From positions 1 to 26,386 of the forward strand of contig JAEDEN010000024.1 in NCBI GenBank assembly GCA_016293265.1: DNA of 26,386 nt. The letters are read 5' to 3'. The position numbers and the translations under genes were made by a program. This document shows, piece by piece, positions 8,633 to 15,246 of this stretch. Within the stretch, counting starts at the first letter, position 1, and each line of letters begins with the position of its first letter. This stretch comes from Oscillospiraceae bacterium (GTDB lineage Bacteria > Bacillota > Clostridia > Oscillospirales > Oscillospiraceae). The notes below the pieces were generated by a model that ran no database searches, was not told the DNA's origin, and was given only the letters and a program-made list of their open reading frames with translations.

Positions 8633-8647
8633 CAGAGAAAAATTCAA
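8619..8647 (-). promoter_or_regulatory. Promoter of the nucleoside ABC importer operon
   Basis: On the minus strand TTGAAT (8642-8647) and TATGAT (8619-8624) are exactly 17 bases apart. The transcript would start near 8612, about 60 bases before the lipoprotein start. Confidence 0.7.
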
Positions 8648-8742
8648 CCAGATTTTTGCTTTTCAGCCGGATGGAAGCAATAAAAATTTACGTGGAGGCG
8701 GCACGTTTTTCATGAAAAAGCACAAAGAGGTGGAAAGAGAAC

Positions 8743-8775
8743 CAAAAAGGAGCGGGGTATCACCGCGCCCCTTTG
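8743..8775 (-). terminator. Imperfect hairpin with T run, possible terminator of the arcC remnant
   Basis: On the minus strand a GC-rich imperfect stem (AAAGGGGCGCGG against CCCCGCTCCTTT, with a mismatch or bulge) is followed by TTTTT. It lies about 20-50 bases after the stop codon of the carbamate kinase remnant, in front of the bmp promoter. Confidence 0.5.
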
Positions 8776-8797
8776 GCAAAAACTTCTAAACAAGTGT

Positions 8798-8998
8798 TTA
8801 CAGGGAAATGGAGGTGCCTGTCCGTCCCGCGATGCCGTCCCGCGCCTTTTCCAGCAGGGTGATGAGGGCCGTGCGCCCCGCTTTGGAGCAGGCGAAGGCC
8901 ACGGCGGCCTGGACCTTGGGCAGCATGGAGCCGGGGGCGAACTGCCCTTCGGCGATATATCCCTCAGCTTCGGTGGGGGTGAGGCGGTCCAGCCATGC
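8798..8998 (-). pseudogene. arcC: Carbamate kinase C-terminal remnant
   Basis: About 63 codons ending at a TAA (8798-8800) match the C-terminus of carbamate kinase: LDRLTPTEAEGYIAEGQF, then APGSMLPKVQAAVAFA, and a terminal ITLLEKARDGIAGRTGTSI. The family is about 310 residues long, so roughly the first four-fifths are absent. The frame continues upstream to 9139, but that part has no kinase character, and no ribosome binding site or start is present at the junction. Carbamate kinase makes ATP from carbamoyl phosphate in arginine deiminase and in purine/ureide degradation. With guanine deaminase and a nucleoside importer close by, the latter role is the likelier origin. Identification of the fragment is firm; its history is inferred. 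Confidence 0.85.
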
Positions 8999-9131
8999 CA
9001 TTACCAAGGAGCAGTTTGTAACTGTCATTGATGTTTTGAAACTGTCCAAGTACATGAAAAGCCCAACCAGCGTGGCAAGGCGAGGCCATACCAGCCGCAT
9101 GGTAAAGGAAAAAGAAAACACAAATAAGCAG
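8999..9131. other. Unidentified sequence at the broken end of arcC
   Basis: This stretch replaces the missing 5' part of the carbamate kinase gene and is less GC-rich than its surroundings. A plus-strand frame reads ITKEQFVTVIDVLKLSKYMK and continues as a basic tail before ending beyond the hairpin at 9132-9178. It could be the tail of a gene carried by a lost mobile element, but I do not recognise it and no start codon with a ribosome binding site is present. From 9179 to the stop codon of the ZIP gene at 9316 I see only AT-rich spacer. Confidence 0.35.
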
Positions 9132-9178
9132 AAAAACACGCCATACCAAGCTTTTGAAGCTGGATATGGCGTGTTTTT
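9132..9178. terminator. Long inverted repeat, probable bidirectional terminator
   Basis: A perfect 14-base-pair stem (9132-9145 with 9165-9178; AAAAACACGCCATA against its complement) encloses a further short pairing (AGCTT with AAGCT). T runs follow on both strands. It sits at the end of the unidentified segment next to the arcC remnant and could have ended a gene now lost. Confidence 0.7.
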
Positions 9179-9315
9179 TGTTGACCAACCCTGCCTGACA
9201 GATGCTCATTTCGTGTTATTTGGCTAACACTGTTTTACGAACACCTGCCATCACCGTCCGTTTTTCCTTTTTTGCGCCTTATGTAAGCGGCATGTACCTC
9301 CGGCGCGCAGCTCCC

Positions 9316-10077
9316 CTATCCCAGCGCCACATCCAGCACCATCATCACAAGAAAGCCTCCCACAAAACCGCAGGTGCCGCTGCGGCTCTGGGCCTGGGGC
9401 ACCAATTCCTCCACCACCACATAGAGCATCGCTCCGGCGGCAAAGCTCAAAAGCCAGGGCATCAGCTGTTCCGCCGCCGCCGCGCAAAGCACCACCCCCA
9501 CGCCGAACAGCGGCTCCACCGCGCCGGAGGCCACCCCCCGCCAGAAGGCCGGAGCCCTTCCCCGCCCCTCCTGCACCATGGGCAGGGCCACCGCCGCCCC
9601 CTCCGGGAAGTTCTGTAATCCGATGCCAAGGGCCAGGGCCACTGCCGCCGCCAGCCCCTCCCCCTTCGCCGCCAGGGCGAAGGCAAGGCCCACCGCCATT
9701 CCCTCTGGGATGTTGTGCAGGGTGATGGCCGTCATCAAAAGGGCGCTCTGCCGCCGGTCCCGGGCTGTTCCCCGGCGTTCGATGCGGGTAAGGCCCTCTT
9801 CGATCACCGCCAGAAACACCGCACCCGCCAGCATCCCCACCGCCGCCGGCAGCCATGCCGGGATCCCCAGGCACTCCGAGCGCTGGATGGCCGGCAGCAG
9901 CAAGCTCCACACCGACGCCGCCGTCATCACCCCCGCCGCAAAACCCAGCATGGCCCGCTGGGCATGGGACTTTGGTGCCTTGGGAAGGAAAAACACCAGC
10001 GCCGCCCCAAGGGCGGTCATCCCGAAGGTAAACAGCGTCCCCATGGCCGCCCATCGAAGGGATTGAAGCATTTCCAT
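9316..10077 (-). CDS. ZIP-family divalent metal transporter (ZupT/GufA-like)
   Basis: This 253-residue membrane protein belongs to the ZIP family, which imports zinc and sometimes iron or manganese. About eight hydrophobic segments are visible. The metal-binding half-sites in the central helices are HNIPEG (121-126) and QNFPEG (155-160), the latter with Gln-Asn in place of His-Asn, a variation seen in the GufA/ZupT group. A short charged loop rich in Arg (98-110, RIERRGTARDRRQ) separates the two halves. The ATG at 10077 is preceded by GAGGAAAGG at about 4 bases; a much longer open frame upstream runs antisense through guaD and is not coding. A possible -10 box, TATACT, lies at 10118-10123, without a clear -35. 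The gene is divergent from guaD. Confidence 0.92.
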   Translation of the reverse strand: MEMLQSLRWAAMGTLFTFGMTALGAALVFFLPKAPKSHAQRAMLGFAAGVMTAASVWSLLLPAIQRSECLGIPAWLPAAVGMLAGAVFLAVIEEGLTRIERRGTARDRRQSALLMTAITLHNIPEGMAVGLAFALAAKGEGLAAAVALALGIGLQNFPEGAAVALPMVQEGRGRAPAFWRGVASGAVEPLFGVGVVLCAAAAEQLMPWLLSFAAGAMLYVVVEELVPQAQSRSGTCGFVGGFLVMMVLDVALG

Positions 10078-10168
10078 CCGCCTTTCCTCGTTTCGGGCGG
10101 GAACCCACCCGTACGCCAGTATAAGCGGTGCCGGTTTGTCCGGTGCGGCGGAAGTTTCCCCCTTATTC

Positions 10169-10197
10169 TTGTTTTCGCCGGGAAAGTATGCTATAAA
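10169..10197 (+). promoter_or_regulatory. Promoter of guanine deaminase gene
   Basis: TTGTTT (10169-10174) and TATAAA (10192-10197) are separated by 17 bases, with TG one base before the -10 box, an extended -10. The transcript would start near 10204, leaving a leader of about 84 bases that contains two overlapping hairpins. Confidence 0.7.
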
Positions 10198-10218
10198 GAT
10201 AAGTAAAAAGAGCAGTTT

Positions 10219-10258
10219 CTTTCCGCTGTTTTTCTTATGGCGGAAAGGATTTCCTTTC
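10219..10258 (+). promoter_or_regulatory. Two mutually exclusive hairpins in the guaD leader
   Basis: CTTTCCGC (10219-10226) can pair with GCGGAAAG (10240-10247). The same segment, as GAAAGGA (10243-10249), can instead pair with TCCTTTC (10252-10258). The alternative stems lie between promoter and ribosome binding site. They do not match the purine riboswitch consensus and no T run follows, so a role in translation or mRNA stability is only a possibility. Confidence 0.35.
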
Positions 10259-10287
10259 AGAATATTCCCGGATTGTGAGGTATCTTT

Positions 10288-11550
10288 ATGGCTTTTACGA
10301 TTTTGAAGGGCACCATTCTCTCCGCCCCGACTCTGGGAGAGCTGGAAGCGGTGGAGGGCGGCTATCTGGTGGCGGAGGACGGCGTCATCCGCGGCGTGTA
10401 CGAGACCCTGCCCGAAGCATACGCTTCGGAGCCGGTGGAGGACTGGGGCGACGCCCTGATCCTGCAGTCTTTTTCCGATATGCACCTCCATGCCCCCCAG
10501 TATCCCATGATGGGTATGGGGCTGGACCTTCCCCTGATGGACTGGCTCCAGACTTACACCTTCCCTCTGGAGGCAAACTACGCCGACACCGGCTATGCCC
10601 GGGCTGTCTACCGTCAACTGGCCCACGACCTGGTCGAAAACGGCACCACCCGGGTGTGCATCTTCTCCTCCCTCCACCGCCCCGCCACATTGATCCTGAT
10701 GGAGGAGCTGGAACGGGCCGGCGTCAGCGGATATGTGGGTAAGGTGAACATGGACCGAAACGGCGGCGAGCATCTGCAGGAGACCACGGAGGAATCCATG
10801 GCCGAAACCCTGCAGTGGCTGGAGGAGTGCCAACGCTTCCAAACTGTCCGCCCCATCCTGACCCCCCGCTTCACCCCCTCCTGCACCGACCGGCTCATGG
10901 CCTTTCTGGGCAAACTGGCCGCGGAACGGGACCTTCCCATCCAGTCCCACCTGTCGGAAAACGACGCGGAGATCGAGACGGTCCTCAAGCTCTGCCCGGA
11001 CTGCGGGCAGTACTGGGAGAGTTACGCCAAGCGGGGCCTTTGGACCAACCGCACCCTGATGGCCCATTGCGTCTGGTCGGATGAGCGGGAGCGCAAGGCC
11101 ATGAAGGACGCGGGGGTGACAGTGGTTCATTGCGGGGACTCAAACTGGAACATCTGCTCCGGCACCGCGCCGGTGCGCAAGATGCTGGATGAGGGCTTGA
11201 AGGTGGTCCTGGGCAGCGACGTGGCCGGAGGCGACAACCTCTCCATGTTCCAGGCCGTGATCGCCGCCCTGCGGGCCTCCAAGGTGCGCTGCACCACAGA
11301 CGGCTCCCCCTTCCTGACGGTGGCGGAGGCCTGGTATCTGGCCACCTCCGCCCCGGCGGACTTCTTCGGGGAAAAGCCCGGCTTCGCCCCCGGAAACCGC
11401 CTGGGCGCCATGGTTCTGGCAGACGACAAGGTGCTCTCCCCCCATCCCCTGAGCCCGGCCCAGCGGCTGGAGCGGGCGGTTTACCGCCGCCAGAAGAACG
11501 CCATCCGGGCGGTGTACAGCGGCGGCCGGAAGGTCTTCTCCGCCCAATAA
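10288..11550 (+). CDS. guaD: Guanine deaminase (amidohydrolase family)
   Basis: This cytosolic enzyme hydrolyses guanine to xanthine and ammonia, using one metal ion in a TIM-barrel amidohydrolase fold. The 420-residue product shows the metal ligands in order: MHLH (His66, His68, followed by APQYP as in guanine deaminases), QSHLSEN (His221), MAHCVW (His260) and GSDVAGG (Asp311). The guanine-deaminase type motif PRFTPSC lies at 193-199. One oddity is HCGDSN at 281-286, where most family members read HCPTSN. The ATG at 10288 has GTGAGG about 7 bases upstream. It has its own promoter and lies 1.7 kb from a nucleoside-type importer and 1.3 kb from a carbamate kinase remnant, which fits purine salvage or catabolism. 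Confidence 0.93.
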   Translation: MAFTILKGTILSAPTLGELEAVEGGYLVAEDGVIRGVYETLPEAYASEPVEDWGDALILQSFSDMHLHAPQYPMMGMGLDLPLMDWLQTYTFPLEANYADTGYARAVYRQLAHDLVENGTTRVCIFSSLHRPATLILMEELERAGVSGYVGKVNMDRNGGEHLQETTEESMAETLQWLEECQRFQTVRPILTPRFTPSCTDRLMAFLGKLAAERDLPIQSHLSENDAEIETVLKLCPDCGQYWESYAKRGLWTNRTLMAHCVWSDERERKAMKDAGVTVVHCGDSNWNICSGTAPVRKMLDEGLKVVLGSDVAGGDNLSMFQAVIAALRASKVRCTTDGSPFLTVAEAWYLATSAPADFFGEKPGFAPGNRLGAMVLADDKVLSPHPLSPAQRLERAVYRRQKNAIRAVYSGGRKVFSAQ

Positions 11551-11617
11551 GGCTGGAATTAAGATTGCTTTTTGTATATTATTACAGAATTTATACTCTT
11601 CGTAATTATACTGTGCC

Positions 11618-11645
11618 AAAAAAGGAGCCTTCCGGCTCCTTTTTT
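11618..11645. terminator. Bidirectional terminator between guaD and the convergent exporter-like gene
   Basis: A perfect 12-base-pair stem (11618-11629 with 11634-11645; AAAAAAGGAGCC, loop TTCC) has T runs on both strands. It serves guaD on the plus strand and the gene ending at 11661 on the minus strand. Confidence 0.92.
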
Positions 11646-11660
11646 CTTTTCCATCCACCC

Positions 11661-12131
11661 TCAGAAGACCATGTGGATGACCCCCATGGTGACGCCAAGG
11701 GTAATGCCGCCGGCTACCAGCAGTCCCACAAAAATGGCGGGAATGGCGCTGCGCAGGCGGATATCCAGCAGGGCGGCCACCAGCGCGCCCGTCCAGGCGC
11801 CGGTTCCCGGCAGGGGGATTCCCACCAGGAGAACGAGGCCCGGCAGGCGGTATTTCTTCACCACGCGGCCCTTCAGGTGGGCCCGCTTTTCCAGGGCCAC
11901 GATCCTGGGTCCCATGAGCTTCGTCTCCCGCAGCCAGTCAAAAATGCGGCGGATCAGCAGCAGGATAAAGGGGACGGGCACCAGATTCCCCAATACGGCG
12001 GTAAGATAGGCCACCGCGGGGGGCAGACCTGCCGCGATCCCAATAGGAATGGCGCCGCGCAGCTCTACCACCGGCACCATAGACACAAAAAAAGTAGCCG
12101 CGATCTCCCGCAGCATGGTCTCTAAGGGCAT
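11661..12131 (-). CDS. Small multidrug export-like membrane protein (COG2426 / Sm_multidrug_ex)
   Basis: The 156-residue protein has about four hydrophobic segments and the family hallmark near its N-terminus, VPVVELRGAIPIGIAAGL (about residues 19-36), followed by NLVPVPFILLLIRRIFDWL and GIPLPGTGAWTG. The family is annotated as putative small multidrug exporter, but its transport activity is poorly established, so the function should be read as membrane protein of uncertain substrate. The ATG at 12131 has GGAGG 7 bases upstream, and the longer frame to 12191 would begin inside the -35 box of the promoter. It is a single-gene unit with its own promoter and a shared bidirectional terminator. 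Confidence 0.85.
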   Translation of the reverse strand: MPLETMLREIAATFFVSMVPVVELRGAIPIGIAAGLPPAVAYLTAVLGNLVPVPFILLLIRRIFDWLRETKLMGPRIVALEKRAHLKGRVVKKYRLPGLVLLVGIPLPGTGAWTGALVAALLDIRLRSAIPAIFVGLLVAGGITLGVTMGVIHMVF

Positions 12132-12143
12132 GGGAGTTCCTCC

Positions 12144-12191
12144 AAAATAATAATGCGATATTATTTTATCCGAATAGGGCCTATATTGCAA
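12144..12191 (-). promoter_or_regulatory. Promoter with overlapping AT-rich inverted repeat upstream of the exporter-like gene
   Basis: TTGCAA (12186-12191) and TAAAAT (12163-12168) on the minus strand are exactly 17 bases apart. A perfect 9-base inverted repeat (12144-12152 with 12159-12167, spacer of six) overlaps the -10 box and the start point, as an operator or a 5' hairpin would. Confidence 0.55.
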
Positions 12192-12245
12192 GGGCGGCAG
12201 GGCAATTCCATAAATTTTGGCGCGCCTTTTACGCCCTCTGCTCCG

Positions 12246-12280
12246 AAAAAAGGTCCTCCGGCATTTGCCGGAGGGCCTTT
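12246..12280 (-). terminator. Terminator of the GntR/ABC exporter operon
   Basis: On the minus strand the stem CCTCCGGC/GCCGGAGG, extended across one mismatch to AAAGG/CCTTT, is followed by a run of T. It lies 14 bases after the permease stop codon. Confidence 0.9.
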
Positions 12281-12293
12281 CGTGAGGAGCGGC

Positions 12294-13106
12294 TTATTCC
12301 AGATTCAGCTTGTGCTTCAAAAACCAGACGGTGACCCCGTAATAGACCGCTCCCACCAGGACGGAAACGGCGGTCAAACCCAGCATAGCCACGTGCAGGG
12401 TGGTCATGCCGCTCAAATTTACGGTGAAACCTCTGAATACATCCATCACACCCGTCCAATCCAGAAGGTTGCCGATGACGCCCATCAGGAACTCCAAGGC
12501 AAACTGCATCACAAAGAAGGCGCCCACAGAGAAAGCCATCTTGTGATTGGGGCGGCTGTGACCCACAGCCAGGGCGGCGTAGAATTCCAGGCACATGACG
12601 CAGCACCCCACAAAGCAGGCCAGCAAAAACTCCAGCACCAGGGCTGCGCTGTTGATGGCGTAATAAGTGGTGATCTCATGGAACAGGTCGGCCAGGCCCC
12701 GGAAGAACCACTTTACCGCGCCCTGCTCATAAGCCATGATGCAGCACGACAGGATCACCGCCAGGATCGTCAGCGCGAACCATACGGCGGAGGTGATGAG
12801 CTTGGCCCACACGTGCTGGTGGACGGAAACGGGCAGTGTCATCATCACGTAGCCCTCATCCTGCAGCAGGCTCTTGTAAAACCGCTGCACCATCACCACC
12901 ACGCTCATGATGCACACGGCCGCCATGGCGATGGCGAAGGCCATAATCAAAAGGCCTCCCAAGAGGCTCACCAGGCCTTCTCCGCTTTCCAGAAGCTTCC
13001 GGGTGGAGAGGTTGGCGCCCACCGCCGTCACCAGCAGGATCAGATACAGGGGCAGCATCGTGCGCCCGGTGGCACGGAATTCGTGCTTCAACAGCTTTCT
13101 CAGCAT
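12294..13106 (-). CDS. ABC-2 type transporter permease subunit (hypothetical, YtrC/D-like role)
   Basis: This 270-residue protein has about six hydrophobic segments and begins MLRKLLKHEFRATGRTMLPL, a common opening for ABC-2 permeases that lie next to YtrB-type ATPases. A cytoplasmic segment, LQDEGYVMMTLPVSVHQHV (about residues 81-99), corresponds to the coupling region of such exporters. Its start overlaps the stop of the ATPase gene by seven bases, so the two are translationally coupled. No substrate can be inferred. Related operons respond to cell-wall-active agents in Bacillus, but that link is family knowledge rather than sequence evidence here. Confidence 0.8.
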   Translation of the reverse strand: MLRKLLKHEFRATGRTMLPLYLILLVTAVGANLSTRKLLESGEGLVSLLGGLLIMAFAIAMAAVCIMSVVVMVQRFYKSLLQDEGYVMMTLPVSVHQHVWAKLITSAVWFALTILAVILSCCIMAYEQGAVKWFFRGLADLFHEITTYYAINSAALVLEFLLACFVGCCVMCLEFYAALAVGHSRPNHKMAFSVGAFFVMQFALEFLMGVIGNLLDWTGVMDVFRGFTVNLSGMTTLHVAMLGLTAVSVLVGAVYYGVTVWFLKHKLNLE

Positions 13107-13795
13107 TTGAACACCTCCCGAAACAGTTCGTCCACGCTCTTTCCCTGCTGGGCACGGATGTCGTCCACGGAGGACTGCAGCACCACGCGGCCCCGGTCCA
13201 GAAAGATCACATCATCCAGTACCCGCTCCACATCCGCAATGAGATGGGTGGAGATGATCACGGCGGCATCCGGCTCATAGTTGGAAATGATGGTGGTAAG
13301 GATGTAGTCCCGGGTGGCGGGGTCCACGCCACCGATGGGCTCATCCAGCAGATACAGCTTCGCCTTCCGGCTCATGGTGACGATGAGCTGCACCTTTTCC
13401 CGGGTGCCCTTGCTCATCTGGCGGATGCGCTGCTTGGGCTGGATCCCCAGGTGGGAAAGCATCTCCTCCGCCGCGCCCCGCCGGAAATCGGGATAGAAAT
13501 CGCAGTAGAAGTCCAGAAGCTCCCCAGCTGTCATCCAAAGGGGCACGCTGGTGCGCTCGGGGAGATAGCTCACCAGGGCATGAGATTCCTTCCCCGGCGC
13601 CATGCCGCAGACGTCAATGGTCCCGGCGGTGGGGGTCAGCAGGCCGTTGGCCAGCTTGATCAGCGTGGTTTTTCCGCTGCCGTTGGGGCCAAGGAGCCCC
13701 ACGATATGGCCCGGCTCCACGCTGAGCGTCACGCCATCCAGCGCTTTGGCAGAGCCGTAGCTTTTGCACAGGTCGCCGCATGCAAGAACTGTCAT
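13100..13795 (-). CDS. ABC transporter ATPase (YtrB-like)
   Basis: This 231-residue single-domain ATPase shows Walker A GPNGSGKT (36-43), a signature in the degenerate form MSKGTREK (127-134, where LSGGQ is usual) and Walker B LYLLDEP (147-153) followed by a D-loop (GGVDPATRD). The lysine-containing signature is common in the YtrB group that works with YtrA-type GntR repressors. The ATG overlaps the stop codon of the GntR gene (ATGA), so regulator, ATPase and permease form one coupled operon. A longer open frame reaching 14155 is antisense or out-of-frame overlap with the regulator and was not used. Confidence 0.92.
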   Translation of the reverse strand: MTVLACGDLCKSYGSAKALDGVTLSVEPGHIVGLLGPNGSGKTTLIKLANGLLTPTAGTIDVCGMAPGKESHALVSYLPERTSVPLWMTAGELLDFYCDFYPDFRRGAAEEMLSHLGIQPKQRIRQMSKGTREKVQLIVTMSRKAKLYLLDEPIGGVDPATRDYILTTIISNYEPDAAVIISTHLIADVERVLDDVIFLDRGRVVLQSSVDDIRAQQGKSVDELFREVFKC

Positions 13796-14160
13796 TGTTT
13801 TTCCTCCGTTTCCTGTCCCAACAGGGACATGATCTCCTCTTTCCGGTATCCCAGGCCCTCCATAGCCCTCAGAAAATTCCGGATGTGCTGCTCCGCAAGA
13901 GATCGTCTCGCCCCCCGGATCGCAGCCTCGTCCTCCGTGACGAAGCGTCCGGCGGTGCGCTGGCTGTACACCAGCCCGTCCCGCTCCAGCTCCGCCAGCG
14001 CCCGCTGCATGGTATTGGGATTGACGCCGGCCTCCGTCGCCAGATCCCGGACCGAAGGCAGCCGCTGTCCCGGAGGAATGTCCCCGGAGACGATGCCCAC
14101 CTTGAGCTGTCCGATAAGCTGGGTGTAAATGGGGGCATCGTTGGAAAACTGCCACTGCAT
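13792..14160 (-). CDS. GntR-family transcriptional regulator, YtrA subfamily
   Basis: The 122-residue protein has an N-terminal winged helix (about residues 10-75), including the recognition segment LPSVRDLATEAGVNPNTMQRAL, and a short helical C-terminus of about 45 residues instead of a large ligand domain. That size is typical of the YtrA subfamily, which represses its own operon with ABC exporter genes. GGAGGTGA lies 5-7 bases before the ATG at 14160. A perfect dyad with the half-site TTGTATTA is found just downstream of its -10 box and is the likely binding site. The inducer is unknown. Confidence 0.92.
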   Translation of the reverse strand: MQWQFSNDAPIYTQLIGQLKVGIVSGDIPPGQRLPSVRDLATEAGVNPNTMQRALAELERDGLVYSQRTAGRFVTEDEAAIRGARRSLAEQHIRNFLRAMEGLGYRKEEIMSLLGQETEEKQ

Positions 14161-14182
14161 CCTGTCACCTCCGTTTGTACTT

Positions 14183-14204
14183 TTGTATTAGGCAATTAAT
14201 ACAA
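14183..14204. promoter_or_regulatory. Probable GntR/YtrA operator
   Basis: TTGTATTA (14183-14190) and TAATACAA (14197-14204) form a perfect 8-base dyad with a six-base spacer. It overlaps the end of the -10 box and the start point of the GntR operon promoter, consistent with autorepression. Confidence 0.7.
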
Positions 14205-14228
14205 TAACACAATTTTCCCAATTGTCAA
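14201..14228 (-). promoter_or_regulatory. Promoter of the GntR/ABC exporter operon
   Basis: On the minus strand a perfect TTGACA (14223-14228) and TATTGT (14201-14206) are 16 bases apart. The transcript would start in or at the edge of the dyad at 14183-14204. Confidence 0.65.
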
Positions 14229-14255
14229 CCCCTTTTTAAAAATTTTTACCGGCGC

Positions 14256-14287
14256 AAAAAACAGCCCCGGTTCAAAGGAACCGGGGC
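14256..14287 (-). terminator. Terminator after the HAD hydrolase gene
   Basis: A perfect 10-base-pair stem (GCCCCGGTTC with its complement, loop of four) is followed on the minus strand by TGTTTTTT. It ends the holB-ricT-HAD cluster, 12 bases after the stop codon. Confidence 0.92.
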
Positions 14288-14299
14288 CGAAATAAAGTC

Positions 14300-15148
14300 T
14301 TATTCTGAATACCGTTTGTCCAGGATGGCGATCACGTCGGCCAGGGCGTCATGGCAGACGTCGGAGACGATGGTTGCCCCGCACTGCCGCACCGCCTCCA
14401 CGCAGTTGGCGGGGGCGAAGCCCTCTCTTGCGGCGGTAAGCATGGAGATGTCGTTGGTCTCATCCCCCACGCAGTAGACATGCTCCATGGAGATGCCCAG
14501 TCGGGCAGCCAGACGCCGCACCATACTGCCCTTGTCGGAGCCCCGGGCGGTCATTTCCAGCAGGTTCTGCCCCGAGAAAATGATCTCATACTCCCCGCTC
14601 CAGGGCTGGGAGACAAGGTAGACGCGGGCCTGCTCCAGGGTGGCATGGTCTCCCTCCAGCAAAAGCTTTCCCACGGGGCCGGGAATGTCCCGCAGGCTGC
14701 GGAATTCCTCCACGCCCGTGTGGGTCAGGTGCTGGTGGCGGCGGGTGATCTCATTGGGCTGCACGGCAGGGATGTCCAAGGCGTCGTTATAGGCCTCCGC
14801 CCCAAGGGCCGGCCAGCGGTCCAGAGCCTCCTGGGCCCGGGCCATGGCGGCGGCGTTGAGATAATTGGTCTCCAAATATTCCCCTGTGGCAAAGTCATAA
14901 AGGGCGGCGCCGTTATAAAGCACGGCGGGGGCATTCATGGGCAGCTCCCCGGCATGGCTTGCAAAGGCCGACAGGGCCCGGCCCGTCGCCACGGCGAAGC
15001 GGCCACCGTGGGCCGTAAAATAGCGCAGCGCCTCCAGCGTGGCCCCGCCGGGACGGGCTTCCTCGATCTCCCCCCGCATCACCGCACCGGTATTGACGAT
15101 GGTGTTATCGTAATCACTTGCCAGCAATACGCCGGTAAATTTGGCCAT
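14300..15148 (-). CDS. HAD-superfamily hydrolase, Cof/type IIB
   Basis: This 282-residue protein is a haloacid-dehalogenase-type phosphatase with a large cap. Motif I is DYDNT (Asp12 nucleophile, Asp14), with Asn in place of the more usual Gly of DxDGT. The motif II Thr lies in VATGR (53-57), motif III Lys in DKG (Lys206) and motif IV is GDETND (228-233). Members dephosphorylate sugar phosphates or cofactors such as pyridoxal phosphate and flavins; the substrate cannot be inferred. AAAGGAGGT 5 bases before the ATG at 15148 fixes the start. It follows ricT by 98 bases, a gap holding a GC-rich hairpin (about 15191-15225) without a T run, so it may be co-transcribed with holB and ricT. Confidence 0.88.
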   Translation of the reverse strand: MAKFTGVLLASDYDNTIVNTGAVMRGEIEEARPGGATLEALRYFTAHGGRFAVATGRALSAFASHAGELPMNAPAVLYNGAALYDFATGEYLETNYLNAAAMARAQEALDRWPALGAEAYNDALDIPAVQPNEITRRHQHLTHTGVEEFRSLRDIPGPVGKLLLEGDHATLEQARVYLVSQPWSGEYEIIFSGQNLLEMTARGSDKGSMVRRLAARLGISMEHVYCVGDETNDISMLTAAREGFAPANCVEAVRQCGATIVSDVCHDALADVIAILDKRYSE

Positions 15149-15246
15149 GGAGGACCTCCTTTGCGAAATTGCCCCTTTTTGCAGGGGACGCTTCTCTTGC
15201 GGGGGCGGGCTCAGCCCGTTCCCGCGGATTTCCAACGGCGGGGCGT

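Noticed and set aside
8552..8660. Purine riboswitch in front of the nucleoside importer
   Set aside because: The hairpin sequence here lacks the conserved loop and junction bases of the purine aptamer, and the dyad sits on the promoter rather than after the start point.
8964..9227. Small open frames on both strands between the arcC remnant and the ZIP gene
   Set aside because: No ribosome binding sites, no recognisable domains, and the frames run through a terminator hairpin. Kept only as an unidentified segment.
10078..11130. Upstream extension of the ZIP transporter frame
   Set aside because: This part is antisense to guaD and has no membrane or domain features. A good ribosome binding site precedes the ATG at 10077.
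12153..13280. Plus-strand open frame of 375 codons, and similar long plus-strand frames at 14351-15313 and 15169-16731
   Set aside because: They lie antisense to well-identified minus-strand genes and have His/Gln/Gly-rich or Leu/Ala/Pro-rich shadow compositions.
15191..15225. GC-rich hairpin between ricT and the HAD gene, considered as a terminator
   Set aside because: No T run follows on the minus strand. It may affect message stability but is not a standard terminator.
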